Source: Lachnospiraceae bacterium NK4A179 (lineage in GTDB: Bacteria > Bacillota > Clostridia > Lachnospirales > Lachnospiraceae). Taken from it: a stretch of 62,583 nt of DNA. The DNA is taken from contig ATWC01000014.1 in NCBI GenBank assembly GCA_000421045.1, positions 1-62,583 on the forward strand. The letters run 5' to 3'. Positions 1 to 9,335 of the stretch are shown here, piece after piece; positions within the stretch are counted from its first letter, which is position 1; each line of letters opens with the position of its first letter. Position numbers and translations under genes: made by a program. The notes under the pieces are model-generated. The model was not told where the DNA came from. It did not search any database and saw only the letters and a list, made by a program, of their open reading frames with translations.

Positions 1-471
1 AACTGCAGTCTTCTTTGCTGCGGGCTTCTTAGCTGCAGTCTTCTTTGCTACGGGCTTCTTTGCAACTGCCTTCTTAGCTGTTGCCTTCTTTGCTACAGGC
101 TTCTTTGCAACTGTCTTCTTTGCTGTTGTCTTCTTAGCTGTAGTCTTCTTAGCTGCTGTCTTCTTTGCTACAGGCTTCTTTGCAACTGCCTTCTTTGCTG
201 TTGTCTTCTTAGCTGTAGTCTTCTTAGCTGCTGTAGTCTTCTTTGCTGCTGTAGCTTTCTTTGCTGTTGTCTTCTTAGCTGTAGTCTTCTTAGCTGCTGT
301 AGCTTTCTTTGTTGCGGGCTTCTTTGCAACTGCCTTCTTTGCTGTTGCTGCCTTCTTTGTTGTTGCTTTCTTTGCTGCCACTTTCTTTGTTGTGGTCTTC
401 TTTGCTGCTGCCTTCTTTACTGCAGGCTTCTTTGCTGCTGTCTTCTTTGCAGCGCTGTCATTCTCTGCCAT
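1..471 (-). CDS. Histone H1-like Lys/Ala-repeat protein (partial, C-terminus off window)
   Basis: The gene starts at an ATG at 471-469, preceded by a GGAGGG ribosome binding site, and stays open for 157 codons to the left edge, so the C-terminus is missing. After a short acidic head ([10 protein letters not shown]) the protein is a low-complexity array of roughly five-residue units of the type AAKKT, TTAKK and VAKKP, with Lys pairs and almost no hydrophobic, aromatic or acidic residues. This resembles the basic tails of histone H1-like bacterial DNA-binding proteins (Hc1/Hc2, AlgP, the tail of mycobacterial HupB). A role in DNA or RNA compaction is inferred from charge and repeats only. A folded domain could lie beyond the edge. 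The DNA repeats visible here are coding, not a repeat array. Confidence 0.75.
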   Translation of the reverse strand, partial: MAENDSAAKKTAAKKPAVKKAAAKKTTTKKVAAKKATTKKAATAKKAVAKKPATKKATAAKKTTAKKTTAKKATAAKKTTAAKKTTAKKTTAKKAVAKKPVAKKTAAKKTTAKKTTAKKTVAKKPVAKKATAKKAVAKKPVAKKTAAKKPAAKKTAV

Positions 472-533
472 AATTACCCTCCGTTTTCAGATACGTTTTT
501 TTTAATTTTTTTTGCAGCTTTAACTACAAACGG

Positions 534-562
534 ATTTTATCGTATTATGTAAATCTTTTCAA
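534..562 (-). promoter_or_regulatory. Sigma-A-type promoter of the histone-like gene
   Basis: On the minus strand TTGAAA (562-557) and TAAAAT (539-534) are separated by exactly 17 bp. Transcription should begin near 527, leaving an A/U-rich leader of about 55 nt before the GGAGGG site. The promoter lies between hslO and the histone-like gene, so the latter need not depend on the upstream operon. Confidence 0.65.
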
Positions 563-568
563 CTGTTT

Positions 569-1447
569 TTATTGTAAATTCAAGGTTTTTTTGATGTCGA
601 TTATTTCATCGATCGTGAAAAGATAATCCTTATTACAGAAATCGCAATGAAGATTTACACTTTCTCCATCATCGATCATGCTCTGAAGCTCTTTATTTCC
701 AAGGCTTTCGAGCGCTCGTCTCACTCTGTCTCTTGAACAGTTGCAAAAATATTTTACCGGAATATCACTTTCAATCTCTGCATCCGGAATAATATTTTTT
801 ATCATCTCCAAAACAGAATTTCCGTTTTCAAAACTATTGGTAACAGAACCAAACTGTGAAAGATTTTTTTCGACAATGCTCACAGTTTCATCAGATGCAA
901 ACGGCATCATCTGTATGATAAAACCACCTGCCTGCTTCACTGAACAATCAGTATCCACGAGTACTCCAAGCGCTACCGATGTTGGTATCTGTTCACTCTC
1001 AGCAAAATAATAAGTGAGATCTTCTGCGATCTCACCTGAATGAAGAAGTGTCTGTCCTACATAAGGATCCTTCATTCCAAAATCTTTTATCACAGATAGT
1101 GTACCTTTACCGACACCTCTGCCGACATCAAGATGATTGTCTGCTCTGAGCGGAAGCTCCACATGATTGTTGTAAATGATCCCTTTTACTCCGGCATGTG
1201 AATCAGCAGTAACAGTGATGCCGCCTATAGGACCATCACCGTCTATCCTGAGTGTGATGATGTCAGTATCATTCTTTCCCATTGCACCCATCATCGCACC
1301 TGCGGTGAGAAGTCTTCCGAGTGCAGCAGTACAAAGCGGATACGTATCATGTATCCGCCTTGCTTCTTCAACAGTTTCTTTTGTAGATGCGGCAAAGAAT
1401 CTGACCTGACTGCCAAATCCCGTGCCTCGTATCATATGGTCTTTCAT
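569..1447 (-). CDS. hslO: Hsp33 redox-regulated chaperone
   Basis: A 292-residue protein of normal Hsp33 length. The N-terminal substrate-binding domain is recognisable, and the C-terminal redox switch has the four zinc cysteines as CNC followed about 31 residues later by CDFC. Hsp33 is a cytosolic holdase activated when oxidation releases the zinc. The ATG at 1447 overlaps the TGA of the upstream sulfhydrylase gene by one base, so the two are translationally coupled; a second in-frame ATG at 1435 is a possible start. It is the last gene of the LacI-glgP-metY-hslO run. Confidence 0.93.
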   Translation of the reverse strand: MKDHMIRGTGFGSQVRFFAASTKETVEEARRIHDTYPLCTAALGRLLTAGAMMGAMGKNDTDIITLRIDGDGPIGGITVTADSHAGVKGIIYNNHVELPLRADNHLDVGRGVGKGTLSVIKDFGMKDPYVGQTLLHSGEIAEDLTYYFAESEQIPTSVALGVLVDTDCSVKQAGGFIIQMMPFASDETVSIVEKNLSQFGSVTNSFENGNSVLEMIKNIIPDAEIESDIPVKYFCNCSRDRVRRALESLGNKELQSMIDDGESVNLHCDFCNKDYLFTIDEIIDIKKTLNLQ

Positions 1448-2727
1448 CAGTTAAGTGCCTGCTTAAGATCTGCGATAAGATCTTCCTTATCTTCAAGTCC
1501 ACAGCTCATACGAACCATTCCTGCAGGAATACCTGCTGCCTCAAGCTGCTCCTCTGTCATCTGTCTGTGTGTTGATGTTGCCGGGTTCAGGCAGCATGTT
1601 CTTGCATCAGCAACATGTGTTTCAATTGCAGCAAGCTTAAGTTTCTTCATGAAACTTTCAGCAGCTGATCTTCCGCCCTTGAGCACAAATGAAACAACTC
1701 CGCATCCGCCGTTTCCGAAATATTTCTCGGCACGCTCATGATACTTGTTGCTCTTAAGTCCGGGATAATTTACTGATTCGATCTTATCTGTCTGAGCCTC
1801 CAGGAACTCGGCAACTGCCTGACCATTCTCGATATGACGAGGCATGCGAACATGAAGAGACTCAAGTCCGAGATTAAGGATAAAGGCATTCTGCGGTGAC
1901 TGAATGGAACCAAAATCACGCATAAGCTGGCTGGTTGCCTTTGTAATGAATGCTCCTCCCTTTCCGAATTTTTCCGCATAAACTATTCCGTGATATGAAT
2001 CATCCGGTGTGGTAAGTCCCGGAAATCTATCCTTATGTGCCATCCAGTCAAAGTTTCCGGAATCAATTATTGCACCACCTACACCTGCACCATGTCCATC
2101 CATATACTTTGTTGTCGAATGAGTAACTATATCAGCCCCCCACTCTATAGGTCTGCAGTTTACAGGTGTGGGGAATGTATTATCTATAATAAGCGGAACT
2201 CCGTGCTTGTGTGCAACCTTTGCAAACAGTTCAATATCAAGAACAGTAAGTGCAGGATTTGCGATGGTCTCGCCAAACATTGCTCTTGTGTTCTCCTTAA
2301 ATGCAGCATCGAGTTCTGCTTCATCGGCATCAGGGGAAACGAAGGTAACATCGATTCCCATCTTCTTCATTGTTACTGCGATAAGATTGAATGTTCCACC
2401 GTATATCGAAGAGGATGCAACGATATGACTTCCGCATTCACAGATATTAAAAAGTGCATAGAAATTTGCAGCCTGTCCAGAACTTGTAAGCATAGCTGCA
2501 GTGCCGCCTTCAAGTTCTGCTATCTTTGCAGCAACATGATCATTCGTGGGATTCTGAAGTCTAGTATAGAAGTAACCGCTTGCCTCCAGATCAAACAGTT
2601 TTCCCATATCTTCACTTGTATCATACTTGAAAGTCGTCGACTGGATGATGGGAATCTGACGGGGCTCTCCATTGCCCGGCCTGTAGCCTCCCTGTACGCA
2701 TTTGGTATTTAACCTGTAGTCACTCAT
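1447..2727 (-). CDS. metY: O-acetylhomoserine sulfhydrylase (Cys/Met metabolism PLP enzyme)
   Basis: A PLP-dependent enzyme of the Cys/Met metabolism family that makes homocysteine from O-acetylhomoserine and sulfide. The start MSDYRLNTKCVQGGY, the YTRLQNPT segment and the PLP lysine in the STTKYMDGHG segment are typical of MetY. The ATG at 2727 is chosen because GGAGG lies just upstream; an in-frame TTG at 2742 overlaps that ribosome binding site and is unlikely. The gene lies 24 bp after glgP and overlaps hslO, so all three probably share a transcript. Its product feeds MetH, encoded about 32 kb away. Confidence 0.92.
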   Translation of the reverse strand: MSDYRLNTKCVQGGYRPGNGEPRQIPIIQSTTFKYDTSEDMGKLFDLEASGYFYTRLQNPTNDHVAAKIAELEGGTAAMLTSSGQAANFYALFNICECGSHIVASSSIYGGTFNLIAVTMKKMGIDVTFVSPDADEAELDAAFKENTRAMFGETIANPALTVLDIELFAKVAHKHGVPLIIDNTFPTPVNCRPIEWGADIVTHSTTKYMDGHGAGVGGAIIDSGNFDWMAHKDRFPGLTTPDDSYHGIVYAEKFGKGGAFITKATSQLMRDFGSIQSPQNAFILNLGLESLHVRMPRHIENGQAVAEFLEAQTDKIESVNYPGLKSNKYHERAEKYFGNGGCGVVSFVLKGGRSAAESFMKKLKLAAIETHVADARTCCLNPATSTHRQMTEEQLEAAGIPAGMVRMSCGLEDKEDLIADLKQALN

Positions 2728-2751
2728 TTCCTTTTCCTCCAATAAATAAGA

Positions 2752-5076
2752 TTATATACTGTCCTCATTTTTGAGTTTCCATATATCACGATTGTATTCC
2801 ATTATGGTTCTGTCAGATGAGAAGAAACCGGATTTAGCAATATTCACAAGACTCATCTGCTGCCACTTTCTTCTGTCCTCATAATCAGCAAACACTTTAT
2901 CTTTTGTCTTAATATAATCTTCCAGGTCAAGCAGCGTCATGAACCAGTCTTTTGTAAGCAGTTCCTTCTGCAGTCTTTCAAGATTCTCCTTATGTCCTGC
3001 TGCAAGAGCCTGCTTGCCTGTAATAAAATCAACCGCCTCTTTTATAACCGGACTCTTTTTGTAATACTCTTCAGACACATAATCAGCTTCTTCATAATGC
3101 TTTATAACTGTATCACTGTCTGCACCAAAAACATAGATATTATCATCACCGACAAGATCATGTATCTCAACATTTGCTCCGTCAGCAGTTCCGAGTGTCA
3201 CAGCACCGTTTAACATAAACTTCATATTACCTGTACCGGACGCTTCTTTTGAAGCAAGAGATATCTGCTCGGAAATATCGCATGCCGGAATAAGTTTTTC
3301 CGCATAGCTCACATTATAATTCTCTACCATCACAACCTTAAGATATCTGTTCACATCAGGATCATTATTAATGATCTCCTGGAGCACGAGCAACAGATGG
3401 ATGATATCCTTTGCAGTCACATAAGCGGGAGCAGCCTTTGCACCGAAGATGAAACTGATGGGACGCACAGGCTTATTTCCCTTCTTAACCTCAAGATACT
3501 TGTGGATGATATAAAGCGCATTCATCTGCTGTCTCTTATATTCATGCAGACGCTTTATCTGTATATCAAATATGGAATCCGGATCAAGCTCCACGCCTTC
3601 ATTTTTCCGTATCACATCGACAAGGACTTTTTTATTATCCTTCTTTATCTCTTCAAGTCTTCTTAAAACTCTGTCATCATTCTTAAACTGAAGAAGCTTT
3701 TCAAGTTCTGTAGCATCCTTCTTGTAATCCTCTCCTATCAATTCGGAGATAAAATCCGCAAGTTCATGATTGCAGGATAAGAGCCAGCGTCTGAATGTGA
3801 TGCCGTTTGTTTTGTTATTGAATTTGTCCGGATATATCTTATAGAAATGATTAAGTTCCGTTTTCTTGATTATATCCGTATGGATAGCAGCAACACCGTT
3901 AACAGAGAAACCGTAGTGTATGTCTATGTGTGCCATGTGAACTACGTTTTTCTCATCTATGATCTTTACGGCAGGATCGGGATACTTCGCTGCAGCCTTC
4001 TTATCAAGTTCCTTTATGATGGGCACCAGCTGTGGAACAACCTGTTCAAGATATTCGATAGGCCATGTCTCCAGCGCCTCTGCAAGTATTGTATGATTTG
4101 TATACGCACAGGTCTTGGAAACGACATCGATCGCCTCATCCATGGTAAATGCCTTATCTTCAACCAATATACGTATCAGCTCCGGTATCACCATGGTAGG
4201 ATGTGTATCATTGATCTGGATCACTGCATGATCATACATTTTTCTCAGATCATAATCATTCTCCTTCATATCACGCAGGATAAGCTGAGCCGCATTGCTC
4301 ACCATAAAATACTGCTGATATATGCGAAGAAGATTGCCGGCCTTGTCTGAGTCATCAGGATAAAGGAAAAGTGTAAGATTTTTCTTTATATCCGTCTTAT
4401 CAAAATCAATACCTTCTTTAACTATAGTCTCATCTACGGATTCCACATCAAAAAGATGCAGTTTGTTGATGCCGTTATCATAACCTATCACATCAAGATC
4501 ATAGAGTCTCGATGTGACTTCACAATCTCCGAATTTAACTTTGAACTTCACTCCTGTCTTATTGAGCCAGGAATGTTTCTCGATCCAGGGATTCTTCTCG
4601 GCGGTCTGCAGATGATCTTTAAATACCTGCTTAAAAAGTCCGAAATGATAATTGAGTCCTATACCGTCACCGGGGATGCCCAGCGTTGCAATGGAATCAA
4701 GAAAGCATGCAGCAAGTCTTCCCAGACCGCCGTTTCCAAGCGAAGGTTCAGGCTCTGACTCTTCTATCTTTGTGATGTCCTTTCCGTAAGAACTTAAGAT
4801 ATCTTTTACTTTATCGTATATGCCCAGATTGATCAGGTTGTTTGAAAGGAGCTTTCCTATAAGAAATTCGGCGGAGATATAATACAGTTTCTTTTCCCCG
4901 TTGATAACATCGCTCGTCGTCATGAAATTCTTCGTCATCTGAAGAAGGCATTCATAAGACTCACCGTCAGAACATTCCGCAAACGTCTTAGAAAAATACT
5001 TTTGCGCAAGATCTTCAAGCTGCGTATCGATCTTTGTCTCAAGCACCTGTCTCTGCATGTTTGGTAATGTATGCAT
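2752..5076 (-). CDS. glgP: Glycogen/alpha-glucan phosphorylase
   Basis: A 774-residue GT35 phosphorylase releasing glucose-1-phosphate from alpha-glucans. Visible signatures are [19 protein letters not shown] near the N-terminus, QINDTHP in the middle, the [10 protein letters not shown] segment, and the PLP-lysine segment [15 protein letters not shown] near the C-terminus. The length fits the compact bacterial forms. The ATG at 5076 follows a good AAGGAG site at normal spacing. The LacI-type regulator gene ends 23 bp upstream on the same strand, so regulator and enzyme are probably co-transcribed and the regulator is likely to respond to a sugar related to glucan breakdown. Confidence 0.95.
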   Translation of the reverse strand: MHTLPNMQRQVLETKIDTQLEDLAQKYFSKTFAECSDGESYECLLQMTKNFMTTSDVINGEKKLYYISAEFLIGKLLSNNLINLGIYDKVKDILSSYGKDITKIEESEPEPSLGNGGLGRLAACFLDSIATLGIPGDGIGLNYHFGLFKQVFKDHLQTAEKNPWIEKHSWLNKTGVKFKVKFGDCEVTSRLYDLDVIGYDNGINKLHLFDVESVDETIVKEGIDFDKTDIKKNLTLFLYPDDSDKAGNLLRIYQQYFMVSNAAQLILRDMKENDYDLRKMYDHAVIQINDTHPTMVIPELIRILVEDKAFTMDEAIDVVSKTCAYTNHTILAEALETWPIEYLEQVVPQLVPIIKELDKKAAAKYPDPAVKIIDEKNVVHMAHIDIHYGFSVNGVAAIHTDIIKKTELNHFYKIYPDKFNNKTNGITFRRWLLSCNHELADFISELIGEDYKKDATELEKLLQFKNDDRVLRRLEEIKKDNKKVLVDVIRKNEGVELDPDSIFDIQIKRLHEYKRQQMNALYIIHKYLEVKKGNKPVRPISFIFGAKAAPAYVTAKDIIHLLLVLQEIINNDPDVNRYLKVVMVENYNVSYAEKLIPACDISEQISLASKEASGTGNMKFMLNGAVTLGTADGANVEIHDLVGDDNIYVFGADSDTVIKHYEEADYVSEEYYKKSPVIKEAVDFITGKQALAAGHKENLERLQKELLTKDWFMTLLDLEDYIKTKDKVFADYEDRRKWQQMSLVNIAKSGFFSSDRTIMEYNRDIWKLKNEDSI

Positions 5077-5099
5077 TTCTTTTCTCCTTAAGTTTCTTT

Positions 5100-6086
5100 C
5101 TATAAAACATCAGAATACTCACGTACTCCGATGGTATACCCCGTCACTATATTGCGTCCCTCTTCACCGTCAAGGAGTGCTGCTGCCGCATCCACGGCTT
5201 TCGCTGATATCCCTGCAAAATCCTGTATCACGGTCATCATCCTCTGCGGAGTATAAGACAAAAGTCCTATACCGTCAAAACCGCATACCGGCTTCTTTAT
5301 CTTCATATCGGCAAGTGCATAGACCGCTCCGACCGCCATCAGATCGGAAGCACAGGCTATCATATCGGATTCCTTTCCGTTTTTCAGAACAGCCGCCCTT
5401 GCCTTTGCCTCACTGAAATCTCCGTAACATACAGTCAGTTCAAGCTTCCTGTCTTTGGCAAATTTCTTTATGCCCTTCAGGCGTTCCCCGGTAACAAAAC
5501 CGTTTCTCTTTCCTGCCAGGTAAAGAAGTCTTTTCCCCTTAACCGAAGAAAAAGCGGCTTCTGCAACATCATACTGTGCCTGCGCCTGATCTATCCAGAT
5601 TGATGAAGTGTCTTTATCATAGATAGGCGTGTCTACGAGCACCGACTTGAATCTGTGCATGGAATGCAGTATCTGCAGCACCGCATCATTCTTATTGTAT
5701 CCATATACGATAAAAGCGCCTATGCGCTGGGCGTCAAAATCCCTGGCTATATCCTCAGCGCTCATATCTTCTATCATTGAATAAAAATATGTTCTGAGCT
5801 CGATATCTCTTTTCTTAGCCTCCTCTATCGCACCGGAAAGATAATGCATATCGATCTCATCTATAGCCTGTGAATGTTCAAGTGAATTGATAATAAGTGC
5901 AATGCGAGCGGTATTCTTTGAAGAAAGAGCCGATGCGATAGCATTGGGAACATAGTGAAGCTCATCTATCGCCTTCTGTACCCTGCTTCTTGTCTTTTCA
6001 CTTACATTGGGATAGCCGTTCAGAACCTTGGATACGGTAGAGATCGCAACACCGGCTCTTGCGGCAACATCTTTTATCGATACCAT
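5100..6086 (-). CDS. LacI-family transcriptional regulator
   Basis: About 328 residues: an N-terminal LacI helix-turn-helix ([20 protein letters not shown], then a hinge helix near VPNAIASAL) and a periplasmic-binding-protein-like sugar domain. The start at 6086 gives the family-typical MVSIKDVA and has GGTGA upstream. An ATG two codons earlier at 6092 lies 7 nt after a TATATT box, so a leaderless start there is the alternative. The gene lies directly upstream of glgP. Its likely ligand is a glucan-derived sugar, which is inference. A TTACGTAA palindrome upstream could be its own operator. Confidence 0.9.
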   Translation of the reverse strand: MVSIKDVAARAGVAISTVSKVLNGYPNVSEKTRSRVQKAIDELHYVPNAIASALSSKNTARIALIINSLEHSQAIDEIDMHYLSGAIEEAKKRDIELRTYFYSMIEDMSAEDIARDFDAQRIGAFIVYGYNKNDAVLQILHSMHRFKSVLVDTPIYDKDTSSIWIDQAQAQYDVAEAAFSSVKGKRLLYLAGKRNGFVTGERLKGIKKFAKDRKLELTVCYGDFSEAKARAAVLKNGKESDMIACASDLMAVGAVYALADMKIKKPVCGFDGIGLLSYTPQRMMTVIQDFAGISAKAVDAAAALLDGEEGRNIVTGYTIGVREYSDVL

Positions 6087-6106
6087 ACACATTCACCAGA
6101 ATATAA

Positions 6107-6114
6107 TTACGTAA
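6107..6114. promoter_or_regulatory. Candidate LacI-family operator TTACGTAA
   Basis: A perfect 8-bp palindrome with the central CpG that LacI-family operators usually carry. It lies just upstream of a TATATT box (6105-6100), in front of the LacI-type gene. An 18-bp inverted repeat (CAGACT-N6-AGTCTG, 6116-6133) lies next to it and could be part of the operator or the end of the upstream radical SAM transcript. Autoregulation is inference. Confidence 0.35.
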
Positions 6115-6192
6115 ACAGACTTATTTTAGTCTGAAATACCTATTATGACAAGAGGAAATCGTTTTCCGGATATGCAAAAAAGGCGCAGACTT

Positions 6193-7446
6193 TCAAAACT
6201 TTATTTGTTTCGGGAAGGCTTCTTTACGCATAATCCCCCACATCTTATCTATGTATGAATATGTATAGAATTTTTCATAGTAATGGTAATAAAATGCACC
6301 TTTCAGAGTCATCTCATAAGTACCGTCTTTATATGTGATCAATTTAAAAAGCTGCGCCAGTTTCAATTCCATTCCGTACATTTTGGATAACTTGACGCCA
6401 AAAAATCTTTCAAAATCATCAGCGTTTACTTTTGTACTGTATGCCATCCAAAACAGGTAATAAACCATTCTCTGTCTAAGCGTAAATCGAATGGTTAAGG
6501 ATGTAGCAAGCTTGCCACTTTCTATACGCTTACAATACTCATCCACATCAAATGTATTGATCTTAAACTGCTTTTTTAAAAGAGTGGTCGCAGAACATCC
6601 AAAGCCAAGGAAATTGTCTCTCGTCATGGATGAATATTTGGCAGAAGATTCAGTTGCAAAAGTCCAAATAGAGCTTCGCTTGAAGCCTTTTTCAAGGCAA
6701 TACATGGTTATTTCGTCAAGCATGGCTCGTTTTTTCTTATTATCCAAAGCCTTTATATCTGACTTCGTAAACGAGAAATCAATAAAAGGATATATCGCCA
6801 CATAGTTGGCACCAAGTTTAAGTGCCATATCAATATCATTTTTTAAATCATCTATGGTTTGCGTAGGAAGCGCAAAAATAAAATCCATAGATACTGTTTC
6901 AAATGATACTTTGCTAAGCGCATCACGAATAGGATCAATATTTACAGATCTTCTTCCCAGAATATCCTGATATTTTTCCTGAAAAGACTGAATACCAATA
7001 CTTAGTTTCGTAATTCCGGCCTTCTTACAAGCCGTGAGTGTATCATATGTAACATTATCCGGATGTAGCTCCAGTCCGATCCCTTCAGTAATGATAAAAT
7101 GTTCTCTGACAGCATCCAGTATCTCCTCTATACGGTCAATAGCAAGAGCCGGAGTCCCACCACCAAAATAAAGACTTGTCACAGTCTTCTTGCCTTCATA
7201 TTCATTACCTGCCATATGAATTTCATGAATCAGAGAATCTATATATTTATTACATTTTTCTTCCGAATAAATAACTTTGCAATATGGGCAAAAACTGCAA
7301 ATGCTTTTACAAAAAGGTATATGAATATACAGGCCTAAATTATCACATTCCCCATAAGGCAGATGCTCATCATATTCATTATAGAATGAAAACTTCCTGG
7401 TGGATCTGGTAAGCCACATTCTCGTGATTTCTGTCAAAAAACTCAT
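6193..7446 (-). CDS. HemW/HemN-like radical SAM protein of unknown function
   Basis: A 417-residue radical SAM enzyme. The segment LYIHIPFCKSICSFCPYCK holds the cluster cysteines Cys46, Cys50 and Cys53, with an extra Cys56 as in coproporphyrinogen-oxidase-like enzymes. FGGGTP and LSIGIQSF are also shared with HemN/HemW. A canonical HemW is encoded at 26285-27451, so this paralogue probably acts elsewhere. The start has CAGGAG upstream. A second radical SAM gene ends 22 bp upstream on the same strand, so the pair is likely one operon. The DNA is more AT-rich than its surroundings. The substrate cannot be named. Confidence 0.8.
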   Translation of the reverse strand: MSFLTEITRMWLTRSTRKFSFYNEYDEHLPYGECDNLGLYIHIPFCKSICSFCPYCKVIYSEEKCNKYIDSLIHEIHMAGNEYEGKKTVTSLYFGGGTPALAIDRIEEILDAVREHFIITEGIGLELHPDNVTYDTLTACKKAGITKLSIGIQSFQEKYQDILGRRSVNIDPIRDALSKVSFETVSMDFIFALPTQTIDDLKNDIDMALKLGANYVAIYPFIDFSFTKSDIKALDNKKKRAMLDEITMYCLEKGFKRSSIWTFATESSAKYSSMTRDNFLGFGCSATTLLKKQFKINTFDVDEYCKRIESGKLATSLTIRFTLRQRMVYYLFWMAYSTKVNADDFERFFGVKLSKMYGMELKLAQLFKLITYKDGTYEMTLKGAFYYHYYEKFYTYSYIDKMWGIMRKEAFPKQIKF

Positions 7447-7468
7447 AAACCAAACTCCTGATCATAAA

Positions 7469-8371
7469 TTACACATACTTTAAGTATGTTCGTAACATTT
7501 CGAAAATAATCTTCAAATTTCCTTTAAACAGTAACGTATACTCTGCCACAAAGAAATATCCACACTGATCACAAAGTCCCGGAACATCTATACATCTTCC
7601 GCATATTGACAGCTTGCCATTTTCCATAACCACACACTGATAACAGGGTGTTGGGAAGCTATTATTTATAATATAAGGGAATGCACTCTTTAGATTAAAA
7701 ACAGGAGCGCCTTCTTTCATCATTTGCTTAATGACTTCGCAGCACTCAGTTTTTTCCTCCTTAGTCAATGCCAGTTCTTTCGTATCCGGATATGGAGTAT
7801 GGAAATTAAAAGATACCGCGCGGACATTTTTCGTATCCCTGGCTGTCTCGCACACCTCGCGAATAGCATCTTTGTTGATCTGATTAACCGCCATATAAAA
7901 GCATATATTATCCGAAGTAGCATGAGCGATATTATTCATGATCGTATCGTAAGTATCGCCTCTGACTGCATTATGCCTTTCTCTATCACCATCCAGACTA
8001 AGCAGTATCAGATCAGCCTCGGGCAGATCCAATGAGAAAGTACCATTCGTTACCACATTAACGATCAGGAAGCCCATACTCTTTGCTTCGATCACAAGAT
8101 CCCTAAGGCTTTTATCTCCATCATGCCAAATAAAAGTCTCTCCACCACAAAAAAACAAAATACGAATACCCATATCATATAGCCTGCGCATTTCATCTCT
8201 GATCTGATTATATGGATGAACTATGGCCGTAATATTATTTACAGAGCAGTGCTTGCATTTCAGATTACACTTATCTGTTAAAATAATAGTTCCCAGTATG
8301 GCATCTTTTTTCTTAAATAACACTGTCTTCATCCCAAATGAAGCCAAGTCAAAAAAAGCAGATAATTTCAT
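7469..8371 (-). CDS. Radical SAM protein with C-terminal cysteine cluster
   Basis: A 300-residue protein with the radical SAM motif TDKCNLKCKHC (Cys35, Cys39, Cys42), followed by a CGGETF segment equivalent to the GGE motif. Near the C-terminus six cysteines occur as CYQC, CGRC and CDQC, suggesting an auxiliary Fe-S cluster as in SPASM-type maturases. The last 25 residues are hydrophobic and may touch the membrane. GAGG lies upstream of the ATG. It is the first gene of a two-gene radical SAM pair. There is no peptide substrate gene or methyltransferase next door, so whether it modifies a peptide, lipid or cofactor is open. Confidence 0.8.
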   Translation of the reverse strand: MKLSAFFDLASFGMKTVLFKKKDAILGTIILTDKCNLKCKHCSVNNITAIVHPYNQIRDEMRRLYDMGIRILFFCGGETFIWHDGDKSLRDLVIEAKSMGFLIVNVVTNGTFSLDLPEADLILLSLDGDRERHNAVRGDTYDTIMNNIAHATSDNICFYMAVNQINKDAIREVCETARDTKNVRAVSFNFHTPYPDTKELALTKEEKTECCEVIKQMMKEGAPVFNLKSAFPYIINNSFPTPCYQCVVMENGKLSICGRCIDVPGLCDQCGYFFVAEYTLLFKGNLKIIFEMLRTYLKYV

Positions 8372-8499
8372 AATAAATTCCTCAACTTGTATTATTCTGA
8401 CTCAAGAACTAAAGTCATGTATATATTAACACACTCACAGATTTTTTATCTGAACCGACAACAACCACTTTCAGAGCACTCAAGTGAAAAGCATAGATA

Positions 8500-8508
8500 T
8501 GCTATAAT
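8500..8508 (+). promoter_or_regulatory. Extended -10 promoter of the membrane redox trio
   Basis: TGCTATAAT is a full extended -10 element with a perfect TATAAT (8503-8508); no good -35 is seen at 17 bp. The transcript would start near 8515, ahead of the AAAGAGGT ribosome binding site of the TlpA-like gene. The preceding stretch, 8372-8499, shows nothing else I can name. Confidence 0.6.
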
Positions 8509-8547
8509 GTTGAGTATATAAACACTTTGAAAGAGGTACTGACATTA

Positions 8548-9189
8548 ATGAAGACAAGAATTTACCATATATGCGCATGTATTGCAGCTTGCACGCTACT
8601 CACATCTTGCGGGCTCGCAGGGGCTGAACCTAACGAAAGCAAACCTGCCCCCACAGAGGAAAGCGAAACCGTGCAGGAAATCGATACAGCTGAAGCAACC
8701 GAGCTTGCAAAGGAAGCTGAGGCTACTGAAGCTGCAGATAACAACTATGTTCCTGCCGATCCCGACCTTGCATTTGAATCACAGGATATCTACGGCAATC
8801 CCGTCAGCAGCGATATCTTTTCCAAGGCAGATGTTACCGTGGTCAATATATGGGGAACCTTCTGCGATCCATGCATAGGTGAGCTCCCTCATCTTGAGGA
8901 GTGGAGACAGGATATGCCCGACAATGTTCAGATAATAGGGATCGTCTGCAACTCATACGAAGCTGATGACAGAGGAGCGCAGGATGCACAGTTCCTTGTT
9001 GAACAGGCCGGTGTGAAATATACCAACATAATCACCGGTTCCGATATGTATGATCTTATGAGCCAGTTCGAATATGTTCCGACAACAATACTCGTTGACA
9101 GGGATGGAAACCGCATAGGAGAACCTATCACCGGAGCCTATGTCGATGCCTACAAGAAAGCAGTTTCGGATTATCTGTCCAATGAATAA
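8548..9189 (+). CDS. TlpA/ResA-like thioredoxin-fold lipoprotein
   Basis: About 213 residues: a signal peptide with lipobox LTSC (lipidated Cys about residue 21), an acidic Glu/Thr/Ala linker, and a thioredoxin-fold domain with active site WGTFCDPCIGELP and the conserved cis-Pro segment YVPTTILVD. It is presumably anchored outside the membrane as a thiol-disulfide oxidoreductase. The ATG at 8548 is used because AAAGAGGT lies about 10 nt upstream; an in-frame TTG at 8527 is unlikely. It overlaps the next gene by 8 bp. Homologues in Clostridia commonly sit with a small CXXC membrane protein and a NapH-like ferredoxin, as here, implying electron transfer across the membrane. Confidence 0.9.
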   Translation: MKTRIYHICACIAACTLLTSCGLAGAEPNESKPAPTEESETVQEIDTAEATELAKEAEATEAADNNYVPADPDLAFESQDIYGNPVSSDIFSKADVTVVNIWGTFCDPCIGELPHLEEWRQDMPDNVQIIGIVCNSYEADDRGAQDAQFLVEQAGVKYTNIITGSDMYDLMSQFEYVPTTILVDRDGNRIGEPITGAYVDAYKKAVSDYLSNE

Positions 9190-9331
9190 AAAGAACATAA
9201 AAACATATCTGCCTTTTATACTGCTTGCACTGTCATTTCTGATGATAGCTGCAGGCTTTATGCGTGAAGAAAACTATGAAGTTTTCACCAAAGCTGCTCA
9301 CATCTGTCTTGAATGCATAGGGATAGGCTGA
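9182..9331 (+). CDS. Small CXXC-motif membrane protein (CD1871A-like)
   Basis: A 49-residue protein starting at MNKKNIK, with one membrane segment (about residues 9-24) and a C-terminal CLECIGIG that carries a CXXC pair. Size, the single helix and the CLECIGIG ending match the clostridial family called CD1871A-type CXXC proteins. The start overlaps the end of the TlpA-like gene by 8 bp, and the NapH-like gene starts 4 bp after its stop, so translation is probably coupled. I infer that it shuttles electrons or disulfides between the two neighbours. Confidence 0.85.
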   Translation: MNKKNIKTYLPFILLALSFLMIAAGFMREENYEVFTKAAHICLECIGIG

Positions 9332-9335
9332 GAAC

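Noticed and set aside
1-470. Apparent tandem repeat array (CTTCTTTGC units)
   Set aside because: The units are in one open frame with a start codon and ribosome binding site and encode Lys/Ala repeats, so they are coding and not a CRISPR or satellite array.
2035-2712. Plus-strand open frame of 225 codons
   Set aside because: It is antisense to metY, with Cys/Ile-rich shadow composition.
6116-6133. CAGACT-N6-AGTCTG inverted repeat as a terminator
   Set aside because: It is short and lacks a T-tract; I mention it only as a possible part of the LacI operator region.
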